Positions 18,481 to 28,841 of a stretch of DNA of 64,000 nucleotides are shown here, piece after piece. A model generated the notes under the pieces. The model made no database searches. It saw only the letters and a list, made by a program, of their open reading frames with translations, and was not told where the DNA came from. The translations under genes and the position numbers were made by a program. Each line of letters begins with the position of its first letter. The first letter of the stretch is position 1. This DNA comes from Azospirillum oleiclasticum (GTDB lineage Bacteria; Pseudomonadota; Alphaproteobacteria; Azospirillales; Azospirillaceae). The DNA is taken from contig NZ_JABFFR010000014.1 in the NCBI RefSeq assembly GCF_013423485.1, positions 1 through 64,000 on the forward strand. Direction: 5' to 3'.

Positions 18481-18694
18481 ACAACGCTGTCAGCACCGCG
18501 CCAATCTCGACCGCCTCGACCCGGCTGGCGATGACGGGTTCGGCTGCGGCCGGAGACGGGGGCGGGATGGTGAGGAGAAGGAGGAGGATTCGAAGGACGG
18601 TCGGCGTCGGCATATTAATGCATGACTTGGCTGGTCGTTTTTTTGGCCGCTATCTTCCGATACCGTCGCTCTATTGAAAGGGCGATGGTGTTTA

Positions 18695-18712
18695 TCACCA
18701 AATTTTTGGTGA
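18695..18712. promoter_or_regulatory. Perfect operator palindrome before XRE gene
   Basis: TCACCAAA-TT-TTTGGTGA is an 8+8 bp perfect inverted repeat in a short AT-rich patch, 49 bp upstream of the small XRE gene. It is probably its own operator. Confidence 0.6.
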
Positions 18713-18761
18713 AGATCACTCAACCGTTGCAGAATTCGGCGCCGTGCCCGAGTTATCGCAT

Positions 18762-18998
18762 ATGATCACGGCGGAGCAGATACGGGCGGCGCGCGGCCTC
18801 CTCAGTTGGACCCAGCATGACTTCGCCGACCGTGCGCTGCTGTCCGTGAACACCATCCGTTGCATCGAAAAAGGCTCCGCCGACACTCTCGTCCGCTCGG
18901 CATCCCAGGTCCCCGCCGACCTGGAAGCGGCGGGCGTCGAGTTTTCCATGCGCGGGGATCCATGGGGTGCTGGAGCGCAGGGAGGGACCGTAGATTGA
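18762..18998 (+). CDS. Small XRE-type HTH regulator
   Basis: A 78-residue protein with one helix-turn-helix near the N-terminus (MITAEQIRAARGLLSWTQHD, then LSVNTIRCIEKG). Relatives usually continue with a helix ending LEAAGVEF; here that segment is present but preceded by an aberrant TLVRSASQVP stretch, and the tail is unusual. It may be partly decayed. No clear ribosome binding site precedes the ATG, so a leaderless message is possible. It opens an accessory block with locally lower GC. Confidence 0.6.
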   Translation: MITAEQIRAARGLLSWTQHDFADRALLSVNTIRCIEKGSADTLVRSASQVPADLEAAGVEFSMRGDPWGAGAQGGTVD

Positions 18999-19183
18999 CG
19001 TCAAGTCCGGCCCAGCCATGGCAGGAGGAAGCGGTTTGGCTCACATCGAACCATATCGTGTAGGCGAGCGAAGCAGCAGTGAGAAATAAACAAACGATCG
19101 CATTGGCGTAAATTTCTCTAAGAGCGTGTGTGTGTCCGGGTTAGAATGCCGGTGACGCGACAAACTAGCGAGATGAGCGGCGG

Positions 19184-20890
19184 GTGGCGACTGTACCGTA
19201 CCTGAGTGATCCACGTGAACTTGAACGCTGGCTGGAGGATAAACCGGCTGACTGGTCGCAGGCCATTGCGGCGCGTGCAGCACTGCGACTGCTGCCAAAG
19301 ATGTTCGATTCTCCAATCATTCGAGAGCGGGAAGCGGCGTCAGTTCTTGCGGTAATGCGCGCCACGTACATTTCGTGGGCAGCGTCTAAGTTTCCTGCCC
19401 ATGATATGAAGGCCGCCGCTGCCGCTGCCGCCGCTCGTTCCGCTGCCCATTCCGCCGCCGCCGCTCGCTCCGCCGCTGCTGCTTCGGCGGCCGCGGCAGC
19501 AGCCGATAGCGCCACCGCTGCGGCAGCAGCCGCTGCCGCTGTTGCGTCTGGCTCCACCGCCCGCATAGGTGTGCGTGCTGTCAACTACTTCACCTCTGTC
19601 GTTTCCGGCGACGCCGCATGGCTATTGGGTGTCGACGGCCAGACAGTGCACCGGGGGGGTAGGGAGTTGATTGATCGCCCACTGTGGCCTTCCGGCGCTA
19701 AGAACCCGGTGCGTCAAGGACTGCAGGCTGCCCGGCAGCGTACTCTCTTCGCAGATCACGAATTCGTACTCTGGGCCGCATGGTACGAAGCTCTGCTGCC
19801 CGCCACCCCGGCCGCGGAGCCCTTCGACATTTTCGGCGAAGCCTTGACGCTGCGCATCGTGACCCAGCCTGATGCGTGGTGGGACCGCCCGGCCAAGGAT
19901 GTGAACGCCGAAATCGCGCGGTGGCTGAAGGAGCGGGACGCGGTGGCCGTCACGGACACCTCGTCCCTCGCCCCCGCTATTGCCGCGCTGCCCGGATCCA
20001 GCCCCGCCCCAGTGAATTTTCGCTGGCGCGCCGATTGGCTGGAGGCGCTCGACCCCGAGACCGCGGGCGACGCGGCGGGGCTGGCGCAGGATTATCTGGA
20101 CGAGGCGCGGGAGCAGGCGCTTCACACGCAAACGCGCATCGGTGGCAACGCTGACCCCTCCGTTGTCCGCGTGGTCGCGCGGGTGGTAGATGCTTTGCCG
20201 GAGCGGGTGGAGGCGGTGCGGCCGGCAATCCTTGACGCGCGCTGCCTAGCGCTCGGCACCTTCCTCGCCCGCTACGATGGGCTGGACCTGAAGGACCGTG
20301 AGCTGTCGGAGGAGGCACTGGCTGACCTCGCGGCCTTGATGCTGATCCTGCGACGGCTGTGTGCGCTGATGCCCGACCTTGCTCGGGAGGCGGTGGAGGC
20401 CATGGGGTGCGACCTCGCCGGCAAGGAGGAGGCAGTGCGCCCTGCGCTGATCGCCATCGTTCAGGTGGCTGCCGATGCCCCGATCACCGGAGCTAGCGCC
20501 CGGCCGGTGTTGGAGGCCCTGTGCGAGGAGCTGTCCCGCCCGCCGAACGAGCCGGAACGCCGCCGCTGGCTCGCCATCGCCGGAACCACCATCCGCGACT
20601 GGCTGCTGGAAGCCGCCCGCTTCGCCCACCGGCCGGCGGCCACCGTGTCCCGTGAACTTGCGGCGCTGGCGAAGGAGGCCTACTCCGACGCCCGTCCGAA
20701 GCTGGTCAAGGAGGCCAGCGACGCCATCGTGAAGACTGCCAAGGCCGGCGTGGTCGGCGGCGTGGCGTGGGTGATGACCAGCGTTCTTGATGATTTGACC
20801 GCACTCGCCCGCAACATCCCCGGCTTCGAAGAAATTCTCCGCGTCGCCCGCGAGGTGGTTAAGTTCTTCAAGAGCAAGGATCCGGGTTGA
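19184..20890 (+). CDS. Alanine-rich protein of unknown function
   Basis: A 568-residue protein with no domain I recognise. The N-terminal 70 residues (REL-ERWLEDKPADWSQAIAAR and AALRLLPKMF) are followed by a low-complexity Ala/Ser/Arg/His segment at about residues 75-125, encoded by GCC/GCT repeats. The middle is mixed helical. The end (about residues 500-560) has two hydrophobic or amphipathic helices (AGVVGGVAWVMTSVL) that could touch a membrane. The likely start is a GTG. The repeat tract should vary in length by slippage. It stands alone in the accessory block. Confidence 0.6.
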   Translation: MATVPYLSDPRELERWLEDKPADWSQAIAARAALRLLPKMFDSPIIREREAASVLAVMRATYISWAASKFPAHDMKAAAAAAAARSAAHSAAAARSAAAASAAAAAADSATAAAAAAAAVASGSTARIGVRAVNYFTSVVSGDAAWLLGVDGQTVHRGGRELIDRPLWPSGAKNPVRQGLQAARQRTLFADHEFVLWAAWYEALLPATPAAEPFDIFGEALTLRIVTQPDAWWDRPAKDVNAEIARWLKERDAVAVTDTSSLAPAIAALPGSSPAPVNFRWRADWLEALDPETAGDAAGLAQDYLDEAREQALHTQTRIGGNADPSVVRVVARVVDALPERVEAVRPAILDARCLALGTFLARYDGLDLKDRELSEEALADLAALMLILRRLCALMPDLAREAVEAMGCDLAGKEEAVRPALIAIVQVAADAPITGASARPVLEALCEELSRPPNEPERRRWLAIAGTTIRDWLLEAARFAHRPAATVSRELAALAKEAYSDARPKLVKEASDAIVKTAKAGVVGGVAWVMTSVLDDLTALARNIPGFEEILRVAREVVKFFKSKDPG

Positions 20891-20941
20891 GCGGGTGGTC
20901 CGATCCCACCGGGGCGGCCAGCGGCCTCAGGTCCGGGACGC

Positions 20942-21310
20942 TCAGCGCCCCTCCGCCACGAAGGCGTCGAACAGCTCGCCGGCACGATGGACGCTGCTCG
21001 CAGCCCTCTCCCGCGGCAAGGGCATGGAGAACTGATAATCCGCGGCCACGCGGACCCGTTGCAGGAAGGGCAGGGCATCCTGGGCCGTCAGCAGGAAGCC
21101 GCCCGCCGTGGACGCATCGACCGGAACGAGGCGGGCGAGCAACTGGTCATGGCGGGCCTGCCGACGGTCGCCGCGGTCAAGGCCGAAGAAGCCGGCCACC
21201 AGATGATAGGCCGCGCAATAGGCAGCGTGTGCTGCGGCCCGGTGCCCGGCCTCCCCCTGGTCCGGCTCGGCCAAGCGGCGGGCGAGACCGAGCTACGCGT
21301 CAGGCGCCAT
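20942..21310 (-). pseudogene. HEPN-like gene broken by an amber codon
   Basis: Second gene of the minus-strand copy of a duplicated two-gene module. Aligned with its intact paralog at 22033-22404, it should start at the ATG at 21310, overlapping the upstream gene by 11 nt as in the intact copy. Codon 6 is TAG (21293-21295) where the paralog has TTC, and the same frame then continues with clear similarity (ARRL, AHAAYCAAYHL, RRQARHDQLLARL, RVAADYQFS). Re-initiation at the TTG at 21274 would give 110 residues lacking the first 12. It is either a recent pseudogene or a shortened protein. Confidence 0.7.
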
Positions 21311-21614
21311 CAATCCTCTGGGTGTACTCCGCCACCATCCGCCCCGACCACGGCACACCATCCGCCCGCAGCATGGCCTTGGCCCGGCGCTCTCGCTCGA
21401 TCAGGCCCTGTGTGTCGTCGAGCAATGGCCGGGGCACAGTGACATCGACCACGAGGAAGACCGCATCCTCCGGCCAGGATTCCCACCGGCGGCCGACAAT
21501 GCGAGCCTCCGGCAACAGCCGCGCGAAGGCGTCGGCGAAGGCGTCAGCCATCCGCTCCGCCGTGGCCTTCTCCGCTTCGGTCAGCCCGATTTCGGCGCGC
21601 GCGACATGGTTCAT
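21300..21614 (-). CDS. Unknown protein, partner of HEPN-like gene (copy 1)
   Basis: A 104-residue protein of unknown function and clear paralog of the product at 21726-22043: both begin MNH, share AERMADA(F/Y)A(D/E)AF, GRRWESWP or GQRWEAWP then (E/N)DAVF, and end with GA. No MNT nucleotidyltransferase motif (GSxARG...DxD) is seen. By position it would be the antitoxin or regulator of the HEPN-like partner. No ribosome binding site is present; a -35/-10 pair sits so close that the message is probably leaderless. Confidence 0.65.
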   Translation of the reverse strand: MNHVARAEIGLTEAEKATAERMADAFADAFARLLPEARIVGRRWESWPEDAVFLVVDVTVPRPLLDDTQGLIERERRAKAMLRADGVPWSGRMVAEYTQRIDGA

Positions 21615-21622
21615 GGGGTCGA

Positions 21623-21651
21623 AGTGTAGGAGCGGCCGGGAGGGCCGTCAA
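21623..21651 (-). promoter_or_regulatory. Promoter giving a probably leaderless transcript
   Basis: On the minus strand, TTGACG (21651-21646) and TACACT (21628-21623) are separated by 17 bp, and the -10 ends only 8 nt before the ATG. Transcription would begin at or next to the start codon. Confidence 0.55.
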
Positions 21652-21689
21652 CGTCGTCCGCCCCTCGCGGCGACGGCCGGACATCCCCC

Positions 21690-21718
21690 TTGAGCCCATA
21701 CCACATCCACCCCACACT
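21690..21718 (+). promoter_or_regulatory. Promoter of the plus-strand module copy
   Basis: TTGAGC (21690-21695) and CACACT (21713-21718) with 17 bp spacing end 7 nt before the ATG. The geometry matches the divergent copy, which suggests both messages are leaderless. Confidence 0.5.
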
Positions 21719-21725
21719 CCCCCCC

Positions 21726-22043
21726 ATGAACCACATCACCCCCACCGTCGACCTCGACCTCGCACCGGAGGAGATCGCGCGCGCCGAGCGGATGGCGGAC
21801 GCGTACGCAGAGGCGTTCCCGCGCCTCGTCCCCGGTTCGCGGGTGATCGGGCAGCGTTGGGAGGCTTGGCCCAACGACGCGGTGTTCCGGGTGGTCACCA
21901 TCGCCGTGCCCGCGGCGTTGCGCGAGGATGCGGCGCGGCTGGTGGCGATTAACCGTGACGTCCGTCGGCACGTGTACGCGAACGGCGTCGCCTATTCACC
22001 CTATGTGGTCCATCAGTTCGAGACGGTGGGCGATGGTGCCTGA
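21726..22043 (+). CDS. Unknown protein, partner of HEPN-like gene (copy 2)
   Basis: A 105-residue paralog of the minus-strand product at 21300-21614, with the same start (MNH), the same central GQRWEAWPNDAVF block and the same end. It overlaps the downstream HEPN-like gene by 11 nt (ATGGTGCCTGA), so the two are translationally coupled. The tight coupling of a short unknown gene with a HEPN-like gene is the layout of a toxin-antitoxin operon, but function is inferred from layout only. Confidence 0.68.
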   Translation: MNHITPTVDLDLAPEEIARAERMADAYAEAFPRLVPGSRVIGQRWEAWPNDAVFRVVTIAVPAALREDAARLVAINRDVRRHVYANGVAYSPYVVHQFETVGDGA

Positions 22044-22404
22044 CCGGTTCCTGGCGCTCGCCCGTTCATTGCTGACGACGGAAGGCGCCGAGGCCGAAGA
22101 GCGGTTCCGGGGTGTGGCGCACGCCGCGTACTATGCCAGCTACCATCTGATCGCGCGCCACTATGGGCTTGATCCCCTGAACCGCCGGCAGGCGCGGCAC
22201 GACCCTCTGCTTGCGCGTCTGCGTGATGATCCTGCCGATGCGCTGCTGGTGTCCATCGGCCGGGACGCGTTGCCTCTGCTCCACGCCATGCGCACCCGCG
22301 CCGATTATGACCTCGGCATCCGCTTCGGGCACGAGGCGGCGGCGGAGGCTCTGGCCGAAGCCGAACGCCTCTTCGCCGCCGGTCCTGCCGTGGACGCCCG
22401 GTAG
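22033..22404 (+). CDS. HEPN-like domain protein
   Basis: A 123-residue helical protein resembling HEPN-domain proteins: AHAAYYASYHLIARHYGL matches the ...AYYAxFHL... helix and RTRADYDLGIRFGHEAAAEA matches the RxxADYD...A helix typical of HEPN proteins. HEPN proteins are often RNases or partners in toxin-antitoxin and defence systems. Whether the Rx4-6H active site is present is uncertain. It is coupled to the upstream unknown gene by an 11-nt overlap. The intact copy differs from the broken minus-strand copy. Confidence 0.65.
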   Translation: MVPDRFLALARSLLTTEGAEAEERFRGVAHAAYYASYHLIARHYGLDPLNRRQARHDPLLARLRDDPADALLVSIGRDALPLLHAMRTRADYDLGIRFGHEAAAEALAEAERLFAAGPAVDAR

Positions 22405-22411
22405 CCCCCCG

Positions 22412-25093
22412 TCACGCCACCGCGTCGCAGCGCCGGGTTTCGGCCAGCAGGGCTTTCAGTTCCGGGATGCAGGAGCCGCAGTTGGTGCCGGCCTTGAGCG
22501 CGGCGCCGATGGCCTCGACGCTGGCGAGCTCCTGATCGCGGATCGCCGCGGCGATGCGGGTGACGCCGACGCCGAAGCAGGCGCAGACTGTCCGCCCCTC
22601 GTCCGGCCGCGCCACCGCGGGGCGGCCGGAGAGCAGGGCGAGGCGGCTGGGCGCTTCGGCATCGGCGGCGAACAGCGACACCAGCCAGCCGCGGTCGAGC
22701 CGGGCACCCTCCGCGGCGAGGAAGACGCAGGCCTCCACCCGTCCGTCGCGGAACCACGCCCGCCGCAGCACGCCCCGGGCAAGGTCCAAATACTCGACCG
22801 TCTCGGCTCCGAACCCGCCGAACCACGCGTCGAGATCGTCCAGACCGGGCAGGGCGCCGTCGCCGGCCAGTTCGTGCATGTGGCAGCCCGCCGCCGCATG
22901 CCGGCACCAGTAGGGGACCGCCGCCGGCTCCACGGCCGCCCGGCTCACCAGCAGGCCGGACCACGCGGTGGGAAACGCCGTCACCTCGGCCGGCATGCGC
23001 TTGCTGTCCGGCTGGCCCGAGAAGGGGTCGGTGATGCCGTCGATCAGCGCGCCGACCACGCAGGACGCGGTGAAGCGGTCGGTCCAGTGCATGGGCAGGA
23101 AGACCTCGCCGCGGCGCTGGCCGTCCTCGATGCGCACCCGCGCGATGGCGGTGCCGGTTGCGGTGGCGATGCTGGCAAGCGCGCCGTCCTTCAGCCCGCG
23201 CGCCGCTGCGTCGGCCGGGTGGAGGGCGACGGCGGGTTCCGGCGCGTGTGCCGACAGGCGGGGTGAGCGCCCGGTGCGCGTCATGGTGTGCCACTGGTCG
23301 CGCAGGCGGCCGGTGTTCAGCCGCAGCGGGAAGGCGTCAGTAAGGCCGCGCGCCATCGGCCGGCCGGTGACCGGAACCAGTCGACCGCGCCCGTCCGGCG
23401 TGAAGAAGCGTCCGTCGGCGAACAGGCGGCCCGCCGGCACCCCGCCGGCCGGGAAGGGCCAGCGCACCGGTGCCAGCGCCTCGTACGCGTCGTCGGTGGC
23501 GGTCGTCAGGGCCCCGATGTCGAAATCGCGGCTGCCCCCGTTCTCGAAGGCCGAGAGGGCCGCGTGCTCGCGGAACACCGCCGCCGGACCGGCGTAGGCG
23601 AAGGCGTCGCTCCAGCCCATGGCGCGGCCCACCGCCGACAGGATCCACCAGTCGGCCCGTGCCTCCCCCGGCGGAGCCAGGAACGGGCGCTGGCGGGAGA
23701 TGGTCCGGTCGCTGTTGGTCACCGTGCCGTCCTTTTCGCCCCAGGCGAGGGCGGGCAGGCGGATGTGGGCGTGGCGCAGCGTGTCGGTGTCGGCCTCCGT
23801 CTCCGACGCGATGACCAGTTCACAGCGGCCCAGCGCCGCGCGCACGCGTTCGGCGTCGGGCAGGCTGACGGCGGGGTTGGTCGCCATGATCCACACCGCC
23901 TTCACTCGGCCGTCGCCAACGGCGTCGAACAGATCGACCGCCTTCAATCCCTCGGTCTCCGCTACGCGGGGAGCATTCCAGAAGCGACGCACGCGGTCGA
24001 TGGAGGCGGCGTCGAACCCCATGTGCGCGGCGAGCTGGTTGGCGAGCCCGCCGACCTCGCGCCCGCCCATGGCGTTGGGCTGGCCGGTGACGGAGAAGGG
24101 ACCCATGCCCGGCCGGCCGATGCGGCCGGTCAGCAGATGGGTGTTGATGATGGCGTTCACCGTGTCGGTGCCCTGCGCCGACTGGTTCACCCCCTGGGAG
24201 AAGACCGTGACCACCCGCTCGGTCCCGGCGAACAGACCATAGAAGCGCTCGATCGCCTCGACCGGCAGGTCGCACGCGTCGGCGACGGCTGCAACGTCCG
24301 GAACCTCCGCCATGGCGGAGGCCAGCGCCCCCTCGAGGCCGGTGGTGTGCGTGTCGACAAAGCCGCGGTCGGTCAGCCCGCCGCGCGCCAGCCGCAGCAG
24401 CAGCCCGTTGAACAGCGCGATGTCGCTGCCCGGACCCAGCGGCAGGTGCAGGTCGGCGTCCTCGGCGGTGGCGGTGCGGCGCGGGTCGATCACCACCACG
24501 CGGGTGCCGCGCGCCGCACGGGCCGCCAGCAGCCGCTGGTGCAGCACCGGGTGGCACCAGGCGAGGTTGGAGCCGACCAGCACCACCAGATCGGCCAGCT
24601 CCAGGTCCTCGTAGACGCCGGGCACCGTGTCGGCCCCGAAGGCGCGCTTGTGCCCCGCCACCGTCGACGCCATGCACAGGCGGGAGTTGGTGTCGACGTT
24701 GGCGCTGCCGATGAAGCCCTTCATCAGTTTGTTGGCGACGTAGTAGTCTTCGGTGAGCAGTTGGCCGGACAGGTAGAAGGCGACGGAGTCCGGGCCGTGC
24801 CGGTCGATGATGGCGGACAGGCGCTGCGCCACCGCGCCGATGGCGTCCTCCCAGCCGACGCGGTGCCCGTCGATCACCGGGTGCAGCAGACGGCCGTCGG
24901 GCCGGGTCGTCTCGCCCAGCGCCGAGCCCTTGGAACAGAGCCGTCCGCGGTTGGCCGGATGCTCCGGATCGCCGCGCACCACCGACAGGCCGCCGGGGCC
25001 GGCCTCGGCCAGCACGCCGCAGCCGGTGCCGCAATAGGGGCAGGTGGTGCGGCGGCCATGCCCGGCGCCCAGCTGTATGACGGGATTGCTCAT
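22412..25093 (-). CDS. nasA: Assimilatory nitrate reductase catalytic subunit
   Basis: Molybdopterin enzyme of 893 residues that reduces nitrate to nitrite in the cytoplasm. The N-terminal 4Fe-4S motif is CPYCGTGCGVLAEAG...LCSKGSALG, followed by the molybdopterin oxidoreductase and molydopterin-dinucleotide-binding domains. The last 60 or so residues form a BFD-like 2Fe-2S domain (VCACFGVGV...TNCGSCIPEL), typical of the long NasA form. The ATG at 25093 sits at the family start. No nasB, nirBD, narK or nasT neighbours are in the window, so the gene is isolated here. Confidence 0.92.
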   Translation of the reverse strand: MSNPVIQLGAGHGRRTTCPYCGTGCGVLAEAGPGGLSVVRGDPEHPANRGRLCSKGSALGETTRPDGRLLHPVIDGHRVGWEDAIGAVAQRLSAIIDRHGPDSVAFYLSGQLLTEDYYVANKLMKGFIGSANVDTNSRLCMASTVAGHKRAFGADTVPGVYEDLELADLVVLVGSNLAWCHPVLHQRLLAARAARGTRVVVIDPRRTATAEDADLHLPLGPGSDIALFNGLLLRLARGGLTDRGFVDTHTTGLEGALASAMAEVPDVAAVADACDLPVEAIERFYGLFAGTERVVTVFSQGVNQSAQGTDTVNAIINTHLLTGRIGRPGMGPFSVTGQPNAMGGREVGGLANQLAAHMGFDAASIDRVRRFWNAPRVAETEGLKAVDLFDAVGDGRVKAVWIMATNPAVSLPDAERVRAALGRCELVIASETEADTDTLRHAHIRLPALAWGEKDGTVTNSDRTISRQRPFLAPPGEARADWWILSAVGRAMGWSDAFAYAGPAAVFREHAALSAFENGGSRDFDIGALTTATDDAYEALAPVRWPFPAGGVPAGRLFADGRFFTPDGRGRLVPVTGRPMARGLTDAFPLRLNTGRLRDQWHTMTRTGRSPRLSAHAPEPAVALHPADAAARGLKDGALASIATATGTAIARVRIEDGQRRGEVFLPMHWTDRFTASCVVGALIDGITDPFSGQPDSKRMPAEVTAFPTAWSGLLVSRAAVEPAAVPYWCRHAAAGCHMHELAGDGALPGLDDLDAWFGGFGAETVEYLDLARGVLRRAWFRDGRVEACVFLAAEGARLDRGWLVSLFAADAEAPSRLALLSGRPAVARPDEGRTVCACFGVGVTRIAAAIRDQELASVEAIGAALKAGTNCGSCIPELKALLAETRRCDAVA

Positions 25094-25549
25094 GCCCTTG
25101 TTGCCCCCATGGTCCGCTGCTGCCCGATCCGCAGGCACGGCGCCGCCGCCACCCGCATGCCGGGACAATTCAGCAAGAAACAAGCCAAGACCTTGGTATT
25201 GGGGGCAAGACCAACGGAGGTGGCAGAAAGGCCCGTGGGACCAGGCGCGGGTGGCCGGTGGAAATTCTTGATGGGATTGGCTTTTCCGCATGTGACGGCG
25301 ATCCGGCCCGCCGCCCGTCCGACTGGCGCTCTGTCGGACGGATGGCGCCGGGGCCGGGCGCGTGACGCGCCTTCTGCCGGCTTCTTGTGCGCATGCGCTC
25401 GGAATGGGCGGGCGGGACCGCGGGAGGACCCCGCCTTCGCGGTTCCCAACCGTGCCATCGATGCGCTAAAACCCTGACGCGGTGTTCACGGCGCCCGCTG
25501 GGGCGCCCTCGTTCGCGCATCCCCGTGGTGTCCAGGGCTGGAGAGGCGC
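25094..25549. other. Divergent intergenic region nasA/ettA
   Basis: 456 bp between the divergent nasA and ettA starts. It presumably carries both promoters. A short dyad CCAAG-AC-CTTGG lies within an AT-richer patch near 25180-25200. I found no convincing sigma-54 element and no believable gene. Confidence 0.4.
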
Positions 25550-27226
<1,677 letters not shown>

Positions 27227-27246
27227 CGGCAGCCTCCATGTACCGG

Positions 27247-27296
27247 GCAAAGAAAAAGCCCCTCTCCCGTCGTCGGGAGAGGGGCTTTTTCTTTGC
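27247..27296. terminator. Bidirectional terminator ettA / MFS
   Basis: A 23-bp perfect inverted repeat (27247-27269 with 27274-27296) has a GC-rich core CCCCTCTCCCG and flanking AAAGAAAAAG / CTTTTTCTTT, so it supplies T-tracts on both strands between two convergent genes. Confidence 0.92.
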
Positions 27297-27304
27297 GGCT
27301 CACC

Positions 27305-28657
27305 TCACTTCGGCATCGCCGTTCCCAGCCGGCCGCTGGGGGCCGGACGGGCGTCCGGGGTCGGGTCGGTGTGGTGGAAGCGCATGGCCATGACCGACAG
27401 GAAGCTGATGGCGGCCACCACGGCGACGTAGGCGCAGATCCACCAGGGTTGGCCGTTGCCGTAGCCGAGCAGCGCCGTGGCGATCAGCGGGGTCAGGCCG
27501 CTCGCGAAGATGCCGGAGAACTGGTAGACGAAGCTGATGCCGGTGTAACGCACCCGTGGGCTGAACAACTCCGAGAACAGCGCCGCCTGCGGGCCGTAGA
27601 CGGCCGGGTAGGCGAAGGAGAAGGGCAGGACGATGGCGAACCAGACCCAGGCCGCCTCGCGGTAGGTGTTCATCAGCCAGAAGGACGGAAACACCAGGAT
27701 GCCGATCGCCGCCGCACCGCAGCAGTAGATGGTGCGGCGGCCGATGCGGTCCGACAGCATGCCGTAGAGCGGGACCATGACGATCATGATGGCGGAAGCG
27801 ATGATCACCCCCATCAGCGCGGTCGAGCGCGGCAGTTGCAGCGTCGTCGTCACGTAGGTGATGATGAACACGCCGAAGATGTTGAAGCACACTCCCTCGA
27901 TGTAGCGGGCGCCCATGCCGAGCAGCACGTTCTTCGGATGGGTGGTCAGCAGCTCGACGAAGGGGACGGCGGCTTCGCTCTTGGATTCCTTGACCTTCTG
28001 GAAGTCGGGCGTCTCGATGATCTTGACCCGGATGTAGAGACCGACCGCGACCAGCAGGCCCGACAGCAGGAAGGCCACCCGCCAGCCCCAGGCCAGGAAC
28101 TGCTCGTCCGTCAGGTTCGACAGCAGCGCCACCACCCCGGCGCTCAGCATCAGGCCCGCCGGCACGCCGATCTGCGGCCACGAGCCGTAGAAGCCGCGCC
28201 TCCCCTTCGGCGAATGCTCCACCGCCATCAGCACGGCCCCGCCCCATTCGCCGCCGATGCCGATGCCCTGCATCACGCGCAGGAACAGCAGCAGGATCGG
28301 CGCCCAGATGCCGATGCTGTCGTAGGTGGGCAAAAGTCCGATGAAGAAGGTCGCCAGCCCCATGATCAGCAGGGTCAGCACCAGAATGGTCTTGCGGCCG
28401 ATGCGGTCGCCGAAATGGCCGAAGATCACACCGCCCACCGGCCGCGCCACGAAGCCGACGGCAAAGGTTGTGTAGGCCAGCAGCGTGCCGACCAGCGGGT
28501 CGTAGGACGGGAAGAACAGCTTGTTGAAGACCAGCGCGGTGACCACCCCGTAGAGGAAGAAGTCGTACCATTCGATGGTGGCGCCGACGGCGCTGGCGAA
28601 AGCGATCTTGCCGATGGACACAGGCTCGTGCGCGTTCGAGCTTGCGGGGTTGCTCAT
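27305..28657 (-). CDS. MHS-family MFS transporter
   Basis: Metabolite:proton symporter of 450 residues with about 12 membrane segments. The MHS signatures are clear: GATIEWYDFFLYG, FARPVGG-like FVARPVGGVIFGHFGDRIGRK and GIGIGGEWGGAVLMAVEHSP. Relatives move organic acids, shikimate or betaine-like compounds; the substrate is not defined here. The double ATG (28660, 28657) follows GGAGGG; the second is better spaced. A divergent IclR regulator lies 184 bp away and probably controls it. Confidence 0.88.
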   Translation of the reverse strand: MSNPASSNAHEPVSIGKIAFASAVGATIEWYDFFLYGVVTALVFNKLFFPSYDPLVGTLLAYTTFAVGFVARPVGGVIFGHFGDRIGRKTILVLTLLIMGLATFFIGLLPTYDSIGIWAPILLLFLRVMQGIGIGGEWGGAVLMAVEHSPKGRRGFYGSWPQIGVPAGLMLSAGVVALLSNLTDEQFLAWGWRVAFLLSGLLVAVGLYIRVKIIETPDFQKVKESKSEAAVPFVELLTTHPKNVLLGMGARYIEGVCFNIFGVFIITYVTTTLQLPRSTALMGVIIASAIMIVMVPLYGMLSDRIGRRTIYCCGAAAIGILVFPSFWLMNTYREAAWVWFAIVLPFSFAYPAVYGPQAALFSELFSPRVRYTGISFVYQFSGIFASGLTPLIATALLGYGNGQPWWICAYVAVVAAISFLSVMAMRFHHTDPTPDARPAPSGRLGTAMPK

Positions 28658-28738
28658 CATCCCTCCGATTGTGTTGTCGTTGCCGCCCCCGGCGCGGAGG
28701 GCCGGCCATTGCCCCGGGCAGGCCTTCCGCAAGAAAAT

Positions 28739-28776
28739 TTGCCGCGGAGGTTATTTTGTACGCGGATAATCGGCAA
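28739..28776. promoter_or_regulatory. Inverted repeat between MFS and iclR genes
   Basis: TTGCCG (28739-28744) and CGGCAA (28771-28776) flank an AT-richer 26-bp core in the divergent intergenic region. This could be the binding site of the IclR protein. It is a short match and tentative. Confidence 0.3.
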
Positions 28777-28841
28777 CATGGAAATCTGTGCAGTCCCGCA
28801 ATATGATAACGATCTGTCGCATTGAATGAGACTGAGGGCGG

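Noticed and set aside
18092..18613. Minus-strand frame beginning with a signal-peptide-like stretch (MPTPTVLRILLLLLTIPPPS)
   Set aside because: After about 65 codons it runs antisense into the aminotransferase gene and through its terminator. At most a remnant of a lost gene start.
25094..25549. Search for a sigma-54 or NtrC-type promoter before nasA
   Set aside because: No TGGC-N8-TTGC-like pair with correct spacing was found on the minus strand.
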